This document shows, one piece after another, positions 16,501 through 24,169 of a DNA stretch of 64,000 nucleotides. This stretch comes from Jiella sonneratiae. GTDB lineage: Bacteria; Pseudomonadota; Alphaproteobacteria; Rhizobiales; Rhizobiaceae. Made by a program: the position numbers and the translations under genes. Location of the stretch: the NCBI RefSeq assembly GCF_017353515.1, contig NZ_JAFMPY010000004.1:124001-188000 (forward strand), written 5' to 3'. Numbering within the stretch: the first letter of the stretch is position 1; every line of letters starts with the position of its first letter. The notes beneath the pieces are model-generated. The model made no database searches, was not told the origin of the DNA, and saw only the letters and a list, made by a program, of their open reading frames with translations.

Positions 16501-17994
16501 TTGAGCGCCGTCTTCGCCCGCAACGACTTTCACCCCGACCTCGACCGCCTCGCCGACCCGCGCCTCTTTCGCGAGCAGGCCTTCGTCGACGGCCGCTGGA
16601 TCGCCGCTGCCGATCGCTCCACCTTTCCCGTGACCGACCCCGCCTCCGGCCTGACGCTCGCCCATGTCGCATCGCTCGACGCGGCCGGCGCTGAGGCGGC
16701 GATCGATGCGGCTCAGGCGGCCTTCGCCGGCTGGAAGGCGCTGCTGCCGCAACAGCGGGCGGCGGTGCTGCGGCGCTGGCACGCCGGGATCCTCGCGGCG
16801 AAACACGACCTTGCGCTCCTGATGGTTCTCGAACAGGGCAAGCCATTGTCGGAGGCGCTGGGCGAGATCGACTACGCCGCCTCCTTCGTCGACTATTACG
16901 CCGAAGAGGCGAAGCGCGTCTCGGTCGAGAGCGTCGCGAGCCATCTGCCCGATGCGGCAATGAGCGTTTCGCGCGTGCCGGTCGGCGTCGCCGGCCTGGT
17001 GACGCCATGGAACTTCCCCGCCGCCATGCTGACCCGAAAGGCCGCGGCAGCGCTCGCCGCCGGCTGCACCGTCGTCTCCCATCCTTCTGCCGAAACGCCG
17101 CTCTCGGCCCTCGCACTCGCCGAACTCGCCGACAGGGCGGGCTTTCCGGGCGGCGTCTTCAACGTCGTCACCGGCGATGCCGAGACCATCGTCGGGACGA
17201 TGTGCGCCGATCGCCGCGTCCGGGCGATGAGCTTCACCGGCTCGACCGAGATCGGCCGGCTGATCGCCGCGCGTTCGGCGCCGACGGTCAAGCGCCTCGT
17301 CATGGAACTCGGCGGCCACGCCCCGCTGATCGTCTTTGCCGACGCCGATCTCGAACGGGCCGTCGACACCGCCATCGACGCCAAGTTCGCCACCTCCGGG
17401 CAGGACTGCCTCGCTGCCAACCGGATCTATGTCGAGCGGCCGGTCTATGCCGCCTTCGCCCGGCGCTTCGCCGAAAAGGCGGCGGCGCTTCGGGTCGGCA
17501 ACGGCCTCGACGAGGCAACGCGGATCGGCCCGCTGATGCACGGGCGTGCCGTCGCCAAGGTCGAGGCGCAGGTCCGGGATGCGCTGGCGCGCGGCGCCCG
17601 GCTTCTGACCGGCGGCACCCGCCACGCGGCCGGGCCGCTGTTCTTCCGGCCGACGGTTCTCGCCGACGTGCCGGAGGCGGCGCTGATCATGCGCGAGGAG
17701 ACCTTCGGGCCGGTCGCCGCCCTGACGCCCTTCGATGCCGAGGCCGAAGTCGTCGCCCGGGCGAACGATTGCGAATACGGCCTCGTCGCCTATGTCGTGA
17801 CGAAGGACGGCGCGCGGGCCGCCCGGCTCGCCGCCGCGCTCGACTACGGCATGGTCGCCGTCAACCGCGTGAAGATCACCGGCGCGCCGATACCCTTCGG
17901 CGGAGTGAAGCAGTCGGGCCTCGGCCGCGAGGGCTCGCGCCACGGGCTCGAGGCCTTCACCGACGTCAAATATGTCTGCGCCGATCTTCGCTGA
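16501..17994 (+). CDS. doeC: Aldehyde dehydrogenase, probable aspartate-semialdehyde dehydrogenase DoeC
   Basis: A 497-residue NAD(P)-dependent aldehyde dehydrogenase of the succinate-semialdehyde type. Catalytic C303 ('SGQDCLAAN'), general base E269 ('VMELGGHAP') and N171 ('TPWNFP') are present. In ectoine catabolism DoeC oxidises aspartate semialdehyde, made by DoeD, to aspartate. The start is a rare TTG with an optimal AGGAGGTGATCC site and correct spacing. One oddity: the conserved Lys that binds the adenine ribose (usual 'VKPAE' strand) appears as His in 'VVSHPSAETP'. It lies 93 bp before doeD. Succinate-semialdehyde dehydrogenase is the alternative name used in similar clusters. Confidence 0.85.
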   Translation: MSAVFARNDFHPDLDRLADPRLFREQAFVDGRWIAAADRSTFPVTDPASGLTLAHVASLDAAGAEAAIDAAQAAFAGWKALLPQQRAAVLRRWHAGILAAKHDLALLMVLEQGKPLSEALGEIDYAASFVDYYAEEAKRVSVESVASHLPDAAMSVSRVPVGVAGLVTPWNFPAAMLTRKAAAALAAGCTVVSHPSAETPLSALALAELADRAGFPGGVFNVVTGDAETIVGTMCADRRVRAMSFTGSTEIGRLIAARSAPTVKRLVMELGGHAPLIVFADADLERAVDTAIDAKFATSGQDCLAANRIYVERPVYAAFARRFAEKAAALRVGNGLDEATRIGPLMHGRAVAKVEAQVRDALARGARLLTGGTRHAAGPLFFRPTVLADVPEAALIMREETFGPVAALTPFDAEAEVVARANDCEYGLVAYVVTKDGARAARLAAALDYGMVAVNRVKITGAPIPFGGVKQSGLGREGSRHGLEAFTDVKYVCADLR

Positions 17995-18087
17995 TCCGGC
18001 CTTGCGACAGCGCCCCACCGCTTTTCCGGCGGGCGGCTGACCGTCCGACCCGCCTTTTCGAACCCTTGAGAGAAAGGAGCCGTCACC

Positions 18088-19470
18088 ATGCTCGACGCCT
18101 CGAACGAACGCGAAGCCTTCGACCGCGATCACTTCTTCCATCCCTCGACGCATATGGGCCTTCACGCCCGCGGCGAGGCGCCGACGCGGGTGATCACCGG
18201 CGGGGAGGGCGTGCGCATCACCGATGCCTTGGGCCGCACCCATGTCGACGCCTTTGCGGGGCTCTACTGCGTCAATGTCGGTTACGGCCGCACCGAGGTG
18301 GCGGACGCCATCGCCCGGCAGGCGCATGAGCTCGCCTATTACCACGCCTATGTCGGCCACGGCACCGACGCCTCGATCCAACTCGCGAAGATGATCGTCG
18401 ACCGGGCGCCGGACCACATGAGCCGGGTCTATTTCGGCCTGTCGGGATCGGACGCCAACGAGACCAACATCAAGCTGATCTGGTTCTACAACAACGTCCT
18501 CGGCCGGCCTGAGAAGAAGAAGATCATCTCGCGCTGGCGCGGCTATCACGGATCGGGCGTGATGACCGGCTCGCTGACCGGCCTGAAGCTCTTCCACGAG
18601 GCCTTCGACCTGCCGCGGGCGCCGATCCTCCACACCGTCTCGCCCTATTATTTCCGCCGCGAGGACCGCTCGATGAGCGAGGAGGAGTTCTCGCAGCATT
18701 GTGCCGACGAACTCGAGAGCCTGATCCTCGCGGAAGGGCCGGAGACGGTCGCCGCCTTCATCGGCGAGCCGGTGCTCGGCACCGGCGGCATCGTGCCGCC
18801 GCCGGCCGGCTACTGGCAGAAGATCCAGGCCGTGCTCGACAAATACGACGTGATGCTCGTCGCCGACGAGGTGGTGACCGGCTTCGGCCGGCTCGGCTCG
18901 ATGTTCGGCTCGGACCACTACGGCATGAAGCCGGATCTCATCACCATCGCCAAGGGCCTCACCTCGGCCTATGCGCCGCTTTCCGGCTCGATCGTCTCGG
19001 AGCGGATGTGGGAGGGGCTGGTCAAGGGCGCCGACGATCTGGGCGCCTTCGGCCATGGCTGGACCTATTCGGCGCATCCGATCTGCGCGGCGGCGGGCGT
19101 CGCCAATCTGACGCTCATCGACGACTTGAACCTCGTCGAGAACGTCCGCGACGTCGGGCCGTACTTTCTGAACGGCCTGAAGCAGGCGCTCGAAGGCAAG
19201 GCGCATGTCGGCGAGGTTCGCGGCGAGGGGCTGCTCGCCGCCGTCGAATTCGTCGCCGACAAAGACGACCGGGCGTTCTTCGACCCCTCCCTCAAGGTCG
19301 GCGCCAGAATCGCCGCCGCGCTGTTCGAGCGCGGCGTCATCGGACGGGCGATGCCGGAGGGCGACATCCTCGGATTCGCGCCACCCTTCTGCCTGACCAG
19401 AGAGGATGCCGATCTGATCGTCGAAAAGACCGCCGAGGCCGTCGACGCGGTGATGGCGACGCTCGCCTGA
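18088..19470 (+). CDS. doeD: Class III aminotransferase, probable diaminobutyrate transaminase DoeD
   Basis: A 460-residue omega-amino acid transaminase with fold-type I PLP domain. PLP lysine K289 lies in 'LITIAKGLTSAYAP', D260 in 'LVADEVVTGFGRLG' and the phosphate contact region is 'GLSGSDANETNIKL' (117-130). DoeD is expected to move the amino group of 2,4-diaminobutyrate to an oxo-acid, giving aspartate semialdehyde for DoeC. The ATG follows GAGAAAGGAG. The gene forms a rightward unit with doeC and ends at a probable terminator. By sequence alone it could be any aspartate/omega-amino acid:pyruvate transaminase; the cluster decides the call. Confidence 0.87.
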   Translation: MLDASNEREAFDRDHFFHPSTHMGLHARGEAPTRVITGGEGVRITDALGRTHVDAFAGLYCVNVGYGRTEVADAIARQAHELAYYHAYVGHGTDASIQLAKMIVDRAPDHMSRVYFGLSGSDANETNIKLIWFYNNVLGRPEKKKIISRWRGYHGSGVMTGSLTGLKLFHEAFDLPRAPILHTVSPYYFRREDRSMSEEEFSQHCADELESLILAEGPETVAAFIGEPVLGTGGIVPPPAGYWQKIQAVLDKYDVMLVADEVVTGFGRLGSMFGSDHYGMKPDLITIAKGLTSAYAPLSGSIVSERMWEGLVKGADDLGAFGHGWTYSAHPICAAAGVANLTLIDDLNLVENVRDVGPYFLNGLKQALEGKAHVGEVRGEGLLAAVEFVADKDDRAFFDPSLKVGARIAAALFERGVIGRAMPEGDILGFAPPFCLTREDADLIVEKTAEAVDAVMATLA

Positions 19471-19518
19471 CGTCGCGACGCCGCATTCCGGAGCCGCAAT
19501 GCTGCGGCAGCACCCTCG

Positions 19519-19550
19519 CGCCGGCCCCTCGTGGCCGGCGTTTCACGTTT
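19519..19550 (+). terminator. Probable rho-independent terminator after doeD
   Basis: An 8-bp perfect GC stem, CGCCGGCC (19519-19526) with GGCCGGCG (19533-19540), closes a six-base loop. It is followed by TTTCACGTTT. It begins 48 bp after the doeD stop. The U-tract is interrupted, so termination may be partial. Confidence 0.6.
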
Positions 19551-19614
19551 GCGCCCCCATTCGAGCGATCCGCGGCAGAGACCGCAAGCGGACGATTGAC
19601 CGCGGCCAATAATA

Positions 19615-19629
19615 TGATAATGAAAATCA
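19615..19629. promoter_or_regulatory. Fur-like iron box upstream of hemP-hmuTUV
   Basis: TGATAAT-G-AAAATCA matches the 7-1-7 Fur inverted repeat (TGATAATnATTATCA) at 12 of 14 positions. It is in the only AT-rich stretch of the region, 28 bp before the hemP ATG. TTGACC at 19596 could be a -35 element. In Hyphomicrobiales iron control is often by Irr or RirA, so the binding protein is uncertain. Confidence 0.6.
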
Positions 19630-19657
19630 AGTTATAGAGCCTTGATTTCGTTGCATA

Positions 19658-19864
19658 ATGTGGAGTGGTTCTAAAGTGCATGAGGATGAGGAATGGGTGA
19701 AGCCGCAGGGCCCGGCCCATGACGAGCCGGGCGTCGCCCCGCCGAGGCGCTCCGTCGCGGCGAGCGAGCTCTTCGGTGACGGCCACGAGGTGGAGATCCG
19801 TCTCGGCCCGGCAGTCTACCGCCTGCGCCTGACGAAATCCGGCAAACTCATCCTCAACAAATAG
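19658..19864 (+). CDS. hemP: Hemin uptake protein HemP/HmuP
   Basis: A 68-residue protein whose last 35 residues match the HemP/HmuP family: 'SELFGDGHEVEIRLG' followed by 'YRLRLTKSGKLILNK', the invariant family ending. HmuP is a small activator or accessory protein needed for expression of hemin uptake genes in rhizobia. The N-terminal start is uncertain: ATG at 19658 has no Shine-Dalgarno, while GTG at 19676 has GGAG ten bases upstream and would give 62 residues. It is the first gene of the hmu unit, downstream of the Fur-like box and 11 bp before hmuT. Confidence 0.88.
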   Translation: MWSGSKVHEDEEWVKPQGPAHDEPGVAPPRRSVAASELFGDGHEVEIRLGPAVYRLRLTKSGKLILNK

Positions 19865-19875
19865 GGCACCTCTCG

Positions 19876-20805
19876 ATGTCGAAGCGTTTCGATCGGAAAC
19901 TCGCGCCGCGAAGCGCGCGGCTCGTCGCGGCCATGGCCCTGACCGCGGCCCTCCTGCCGTTCGCCGCCCCGCACGGGGCCGAAGCCGCGCAGGCGGGGCC
20001 GGCGGAGGCCGCCCATGCCGAGCGGATCGTCGCGGTCGGCGGCGCGGTCACGGAGACGCTCTACGCGCTTCACGCCGAAGACCGCATCGTCGCGGTCGAC
20101 ACCACCGCCGTCTATCCGCCTGAGGCCGCGGCAAAGCCGAGCGTCGGCTACATGCGGGCGCTGTCGGCCGAGGGCGTCCTCGCAATGTCGCCGGATCTCG
20201 TCCTTCTGGAGGAAGGCTCCGGCCCGCCGGCGGCGATCGATCTCCTGAAGGCCTCGGGCGTGACGATCGTCAACGTCCCCGCCGGGCACGGGGTCGAGGC
20301 GATCGGCAGGAAGATCGAGACGATCGCCGCGGCGGTCGGCAAGGAGACCGCCGGCGCGCATCTCGCCGAGACCGTCGAGGCGAAGCTCGGCCGGCTGGAA
20401 ACGCGACTCTCCGAACTCGGTGAGCGCAAGCGCGTGCTCTTCGTCCTGTCGATCGTCGACGGGCGGCCGATGGCGGCGGGCTCCGGCACCGCGGCGGACG
20501 CGATGATCAGGCTCGCTGGGGGCACCAACGTCTTTGCCGAAGTCAAGGGATACAAGACCCTTTCGCCGGAAGCCGCCGCCGAGCTGGCGCCGGACGTCGT
20601 CCTGATGATGAGCGGCGCCGGCCCCGAACATGCGGCTGCCGATCCCTTCGCCTTGCCGGCCCTCGCCGCGACCCCGGCGGGCCGCGAAAAGGCACTGGTC
20701 AGGATGGATGCCGGCTATCTGCTCGGCTTCGGGCCGCGGACCGCCGATGCGGCGCGCGACCTTGCCGCGCGGCTCTATCCGGGCCGCATCGAGCCGGCGC
20801 CATGA
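19876..20805 (+). CDS. hmuT: Hemin ABC transporter, periplasmic binding protein HmuT
   Basis: A 309-residue cluster A (TroA/BtuF-like) binding protein with a signal peptide ending near residue 40 ('GAEAAQAG'). The first domain opens 'AERIVAVGGAVTETLYAL' and carries the tyrosine of 'PSVGYMRALSAEG', the expected haem ligand position. A long connecting helix follows (about 120-160). It would carry haem from an outer-membrane receptor, not found in the window, to HmuU/HmuV. Its stop overlaps the hmuU start (ATGA). The alternative, a ferric-siderophore or cobalamin binder, is less likely because hemP precedes it. Confidence 0.9.
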   Translation: MSKRFDRKLAPRSARLVAAMALTAALLPFAAPHGAEAAQAGPAEAAHAERIVAVGGAVTETLYALHAEDRIVAVDTTAVYPPEAAAKPSVGYMRALSAEGVLAMSPDLVLLEEGSGPPAAIDLLKASGVTIVNVPAGHGVEAIGRKIETIAAAVGKETAGAHLAETVEAKLGRLETRLSELGERKRVLFVLSIVDGRPMAAGSGTAADAMIRLAGGTNVFAEVKGYKTLSPEAAAELAPDVVLMMSGAGPEHAAADPFALPALAATPAGREKALVRMDAGYLLGFGPRTADAARDLAARLYPGRIEPAP

Positions 20806-21887
20806 GCGGGCGCGCCGGGGGGCTTGCCGCGGTGCGCCCGGCCGGGGACCGCCGCTTCGACGAGGCTGTCGCCCTCATCGTGCTCCTCGCCGGCGTCGTC
20901 CTCGTCGGCATCCTGGCGCTCGGCGTCGGCCCGTCGGGCCTTTCGCCGGCCCGCGTCCTCGACATCCTCCGGGCCGGGCCGCAGACGGCGGACTTTCCCT
21001 CCGGCGAGGTGATCATCGTCTGGCAGATCCGGCTGCCGCGCATCCTGATGGGAGCGCTGATCGGCGCGGTGCTGGCGCTTGCCGGGGCGGTCATGCAGGG
21101 GCTGTTCCGCAATCCGCTCGCCGATCCCGGCATCGTCGGCGTCTCTTCCGGTGCGGCGCTCGGCGCCGTGGCGATGATCGTGCTCGCCGGCGGTCCGCTC
21201 GCCGGGATCGCCGCGCTTCTCGGCAGCTACGCCCTGCCGCTCGCCGCCTTCTGCGGCGGCCTCGCCGCGACGTGTCTTCTCTATGCGATCGCGACGCGCG
21301 GCGGCATCACCTCCGTCGCGACCATGCTGCTCGCCGGCATCGCGATCGGCGCCTTCTCCGCGGCGATCATGGGCTTCCTGATCTTTTCCAGCAACGACAC
21401 GCAGCTGCGCGACATCACCTTCTGGAGCCTCGGCGGCCTCGGCGGCGCGACCTGGCAGAAGCTGTTCGTCGCCGGGCCGGTCATGCTCGCCGTCGTCGCC
21501 GCGGCGCCGTTCCTCGCCCGGGGTCTCGATACGATGGTGCTCGGCGAGGCGGAGGCCTTCCACATGGGGCTGAAGGTCGAGCGGCTGAAGCGCCTGTCGA
21601 TCTTCCTCGTCGCCGCCGCGACGGGGGCGGCGGTCGCCGTCTCCGGCATCATCGGCTTCGTCGGCATCGTCGTGCCGCATCTGCTGCGGCTCGCGGTCGG
21701 CGCCAATCACGGCTTCCTGCTGCCCGCCTCGGCGCTGGCCGGGGCGCTGCTGCTGATCCTCGCCGACATGGGAGCGCGCGTCCTCGTGGCGCCGGCCGAA
21801 CTGCCGATCGGCATCATCACCGCCGCGCTGGGGGCGCCGTTCTTCCTCTGGCTGCTGCTGCGCCGCCGCGACCTGACGGGCTTTTGA
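20802..21887 (+). CDS. hmuU: Hemin ABC transporter permease HmuU
   Basis: A 361-residue FecCD-family permease with about ten transmembrane helices. Family landmarks include 'WQIRLPRILMGALIGA' near residue 70, 'NPLADPGIVGVSSGAALGA' near 105 (read in two pieces) and 'GFVGIVVPHLLRL' near 285, the latter coupling to the ATPase. It forms a homodimeric channel for haem across the inner membrane. It overlaps hmuT by four bases and ends four bases before hmuV. The N-terminal 25 residues are polar and extend beyond the usual family start, but the first ATG overlaps hmuT in the standard ATGA way. Confidence 0.92.
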   Translation: MSGRAGGLAAVRPAGDRRFDEAVALIVLLAGVVLVGILALGVGPSGLSPARVLDILRAGPQTADFPSGEVIIVWQIRLPRILMGALIGAVLALAGAVMQGLFRNPLADPGIVGVSSGAALGAVAMIVLAGGPLAGIAALLGSYALPLAAFCGGLAATCLLYAIATRGGITSVATMLLAGIAIGAFSAAIMGFLIFSSNDTQLRDITFWSLGGLGGATWQKLFVAGPVMLAVVAAAPFLARGLDTMVLGEAEAFHMGLKVERLKRLSIFLVAAATGAAVAVSGIIGFVGIVVPHLLRLAVGANHGFLLPASALAGALLLILADMGARVLVAPAELPIGIITAALGAPFFLWLLLRRRDLTGF

Positions 21888-21891
21888 CGCG

Positions 21892-22704
21892 ATGCCGGTG
21901 ACGCTCGACCGCGTCGAGGTCGTGCTCGGCGCAAGGCGCATTCTCGGGCCGCTGTCGCTGTCGCTCCTGCCCGGCAGCCTGACCGTGGTCGTCGGCCCGA
22001 ACGGCGCCGGCAAGTCGACCCTCGTGCGTGCGATCAGCGGCGAACGACCCGCGACGGGCGGAAGCGTCCGCCACGACGGCGCCGACGTCGCGGCCATGCC
22101 TGCGGCCCGGCTCGCCGGGTTGCGAGCCGTGCTGCCGCAGGCGAGCACCGTCGCCTTTCCGTTCACCGTCTACGAGATCGTCTCCCTCGGGCTTCGCATG
22201 CGCGCCGGCCTGTCGCCGGCCGGCCGCCGCCGGGCCGTCGCCGCCGCGCTCGCCGCGGTCGATCTCGAGGACTTCGGCGCGCGGCTCTATCCGGAGCTGT
22301 CGGGCGGCGAGCAGCAGCGGGTGCAGCTTGCCCGCGTCCTCTGCCAGGTCGGCGATGCCGTCGGCGAGGCGGGGCCGAAGCTGCTCATCCTCGACGAGCC
22401 GACGGCCAGCCTCGACGTGCGCCATCAGCTCGACGTCCTGTCGATCGCAAAAGATTTCGCCGAGGCCGGCGGCGTCGCGCTCGCGGTCCTCCACGACCTC
22501 AACCTCGCGGCGGGCTTCGCCGACCGGATGCTGGTCCTCGACCGGGGCCGCCTCGCCGCCGACGACGCGCCGGACCGGGTGCTTTCGAGCGGCGTCCTCA
22601 CCCAGGTTTTCGGCGTCGCGATGACCGTCCTGTCGCCGCAGGGCTGGCCGCGGCCGGCGATCCTGCCGGATCTTTCCGCCTGCCGAAGCGCCCCGCGCGG
22701 GTGA
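21892..22704 (+). CDS. hmuV: Hemin ABC transporter ATP-binding protein HmuV
   Basis: A 270-residue ABC ATPase of the haem/siderophore group. Walker A is 'GPNGAGKSTL' (near 36), the signature 'LSGGEQQRVQLARVL', Walker B 'LLILDEPTASLD' and the switch histidine lies in 'AVLHDLNLAAGFAD'. It drives haem import by HmuU. A short segment between signature and Walker B ('CQVGDAVGEAGPK') is the length usual for HmuV proteins. It is the last gene of the hmu unit. The 262 bp downstream carry the promoter and leader of the amide operon and no clear terminator for hmuV. Confidence 0.92.
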   Translation: MPVTLDRVEVVLGARRILGPLSLSLLPGSLTVVVGPNGAGKSTLVRAISGERPATGGSVRHDGADVAAMPAARLAGLRAVLPQASTVAFPFTVYEIVSLGLRMRAGLSPAGRRRAVAAALAAVDLEDFGARLYPELSGGEQQRVQLARVLCQVGDAVGEAGPKLLILDEPTASLDVRHQLDVLSIAKDFAEAGGVALAVLHDLNLAAGFADRMLVLDRGRLAADDAPDRVLSSGVLTQVFGVAMTVLSPQGWPRPAILPDLSACRSAPRG

Positions 22705-22827
22705 CGCCTGGCCTGCGGCCGGCCGCCAGTTCCAGCCGCGGCGGGCGCGAATGACGCAGGCGTGTGCGGCCGCATTTGGTCAAATTCTGCCCAATCCTTG
22801 CGCAGTCTGCCGGTCTGCCCATCACGC

Positions 22828-22855
22828 TTGACACCCCCGTTCGCGCTGTTACGGT
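22828..22855 (+). promoter_or_regulatory. Sigma-70 type promoter for the amide operon
   Basis: TTGACA (22828-22833) and TACGGT (22850-22855) are separated by 16 bp. The -35 is a consensus match and the -10 is weak, as is common in alphaproteobacteria. It lies about 110 bp before amiC, leaving room for a structured leader. No other promoter-like pair is as good in the 262-bp gap. Confidence 0.5.
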
Positions 22856-22893
22856 TGCCCCACATACCGGCCATGACCGCCGGACGGCATTCG

Positions 22894-22950
22894 AGCCCCG
22901 TTAGACGCGATCCCGGCCTTTGCGGATCCCGTCGGCGGGGCTTTCGTCTT
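22894..22950 (+). terminator. Leader hairpin before amiC, possible antitermination target
   Basis: AGCCCCG (22894-22900) pairs perfectly with CGGGGCT (22936-22942) and is followed by TTCGTCTTTCT. An inner stem can form between GATCC and GGATC. A smaller stem (CCGGC / GCCGG, 22867-22883) lies just upstream. A stem followed by a U-rich run, placed between promoter and first gene, is what an ANTAR antiterminator such as AmiR would act on. I could not confirm the canonical ANTAR hexaloops. Confidence 0.45.
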
Positions 22951-22966
22951 TCTGGGAAGTCTCTCC

Positions 22967-24169
22967 TTGGCGAAGCGACACGTCGAAATCGGCATCCTGT
23001 TCTCGCGGAGCGGCAACTACCACCTGCTCTCCGAGGCGTGCCGTGCCGGCGCGATGCTGGCGATCGCCACCGTCAATGCCGACAAGGACGCCGCCGTCGA
23101 ATTTGAGCCCGTCGAGCGCGACCCGGAGGGCCAGATCGACCGCTACGCCCCGCTCTGCGAGGAGATCACCCGCGGCGGCGCCCGCCATGTCGTCGGCTGC
23201 GTCACCTCCTGGAGCCGCAAGGAGGTGATCCCGGTCCTCGAAAAAACCGGCGCGACGCTCTGGTATCCCTGTCCCTACGAGGGGTTCGAGGCGAACGAAC
23301 ACGTCGTCTACATGCACGCCTCGCCGAACCAGCATCTCGTGCCGCTCTTTGCCCATGTGTTGCCGCGCTACGGCCGGAACGCCTGCCTCGTCGGCTCGAA
23401 CTACATCTGGGGCTGGGAGACCAACCGCGTCGCCCGCGACCTCGTCCAGGACGCCGGCGGGCAGGTGCTCGCCGAGCGCTACCTGCCGCTCGGCGACACC
23501 GACGTCTCCCGCCTCGTCGCCGAAATCCGCGCGGTCAGGCCGAGCTTCGTCCTCAATCACCTGATCGGCCCGTCCTCCTACGCCTTCCTCGCCGCGCTCG
23601 GGGAACTGGCGAAGCAGGATCCGGCCTTCTCGCCGGAGCGCTGCCCGGTGCTCTCCTGCAACCTGACGGAGATCGAACTGCCGGCGATCGGCCCGGCGAG
23701 CGAGGGGCTCGTCGCCGTCGGCCCGTGGTTCCTCGGGGCCGGGGAGCCCTGGCCGTGGAAGGCACTCGAGGCACTGGAGGCGCCGGAGGCGCCGGAGGCA
23801 GCCGGGAGCGTCGCCGTTCCGGCGCAGCCCTCGTCCTTCTTCGTCGCGGCGTTTTCCTCCGTCCTCGTCCTCGCCGATCTCCTCGGGGCAAAAGAGCGCG
23901 GGGCGGAAGAGGGCGGGACAACGGAGGGCCCCCGGCCGGGTACCGCGCCGCTCGCCTTCGCCGGCCGCAGCTTTTCGACCCCCTTCGGCGAGATCGCCAT
24001 CGATCCCCAGACCCAGCATGCCAGCCTGCCGGTGAGGATCGGCAGGGTCAGCGGCGGCCGCTTCGCCATCGTCGAGGCGTCGCAGGGCCGGGTCGATCCG
24101 GACCCCTATCTGTCGCGCTACGATCCGGCCAAGGTCTTCGGCCGGCCGGCCCTCAGGGCGGTCTCGTGA
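22967..24169 (+). CDS. amiC: AmiC-like amide sensor (ABC-type substrate-binding fold)
   Basis: A 400-residue type I periplasmic-binding-fold protein without signal peptide, opening 'KRHVEIGILFSRSGNYHLLSE' in outline, as in AmiC of Pseudomonas. AmiC is a cytoplasmic sensor that holds AmiR inactive until a small amide binds. Landmarks are 'VVGCVTSWSRKEVIPV' near 76 and 'LVGSNYIWGWETNR' near 143. The start is TTG with GGGAAG upstream. Compared with the 385-residue Pseudomonas protein it has a low-complexity insert ('EALEAPEAPEAAG', near 265-278) and a Gly/Glu-rich loop near 310-325. The stop overlaps amiR (GTGA), so the pair is co-translated. A urea- or branched-chain-type transporter binding protein is the alternative. 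Confidence 0.85.
   Translation: MAKRHVEIGILFSRSGNYHLLSEACRAGAMLAIATVNADKDAAVEFEPVERDPEGQIDRYAPLCEEITRGGARHVVGCVTSWSRKEVIPVLEKTGATLWYPCPYEGFEANEHVVYMHASPNQHLVPLFAHVLPRYGRNACLVGSNYIWGWETNRVARDLVQDAGGQVLAERYLPLGDTDVSRLVAEIRAVRPSFVLNHLIGPSSYAFLAALGELAKQDPAFSPERCPVLSCNLTEIELPAIGPASEGLVAVGPWFLGAGEPWPWKALEALEAPEAPEAAGSVAVPAQPSSFFVAAFSSVLVLADLLGAKERGAEEGGTTEGPRPGTAPLAFAGRSFSTPFGEIAIDPQTQHASLPVRIGRVSGGRFAIVEASQGRVDPDPYLSRYDPAKVFGRPALRAVS

Noticed and set aside
16030-19206. 1058-codon open frame on the minus strand antisense to doeC and doeD
   Set aside because: It is a shadow frame produced by GC-rich codon use; its translation is Arg/Gly/Ala/Asp-rich without any family motif, and the opposite strand carries two clear enzymes.
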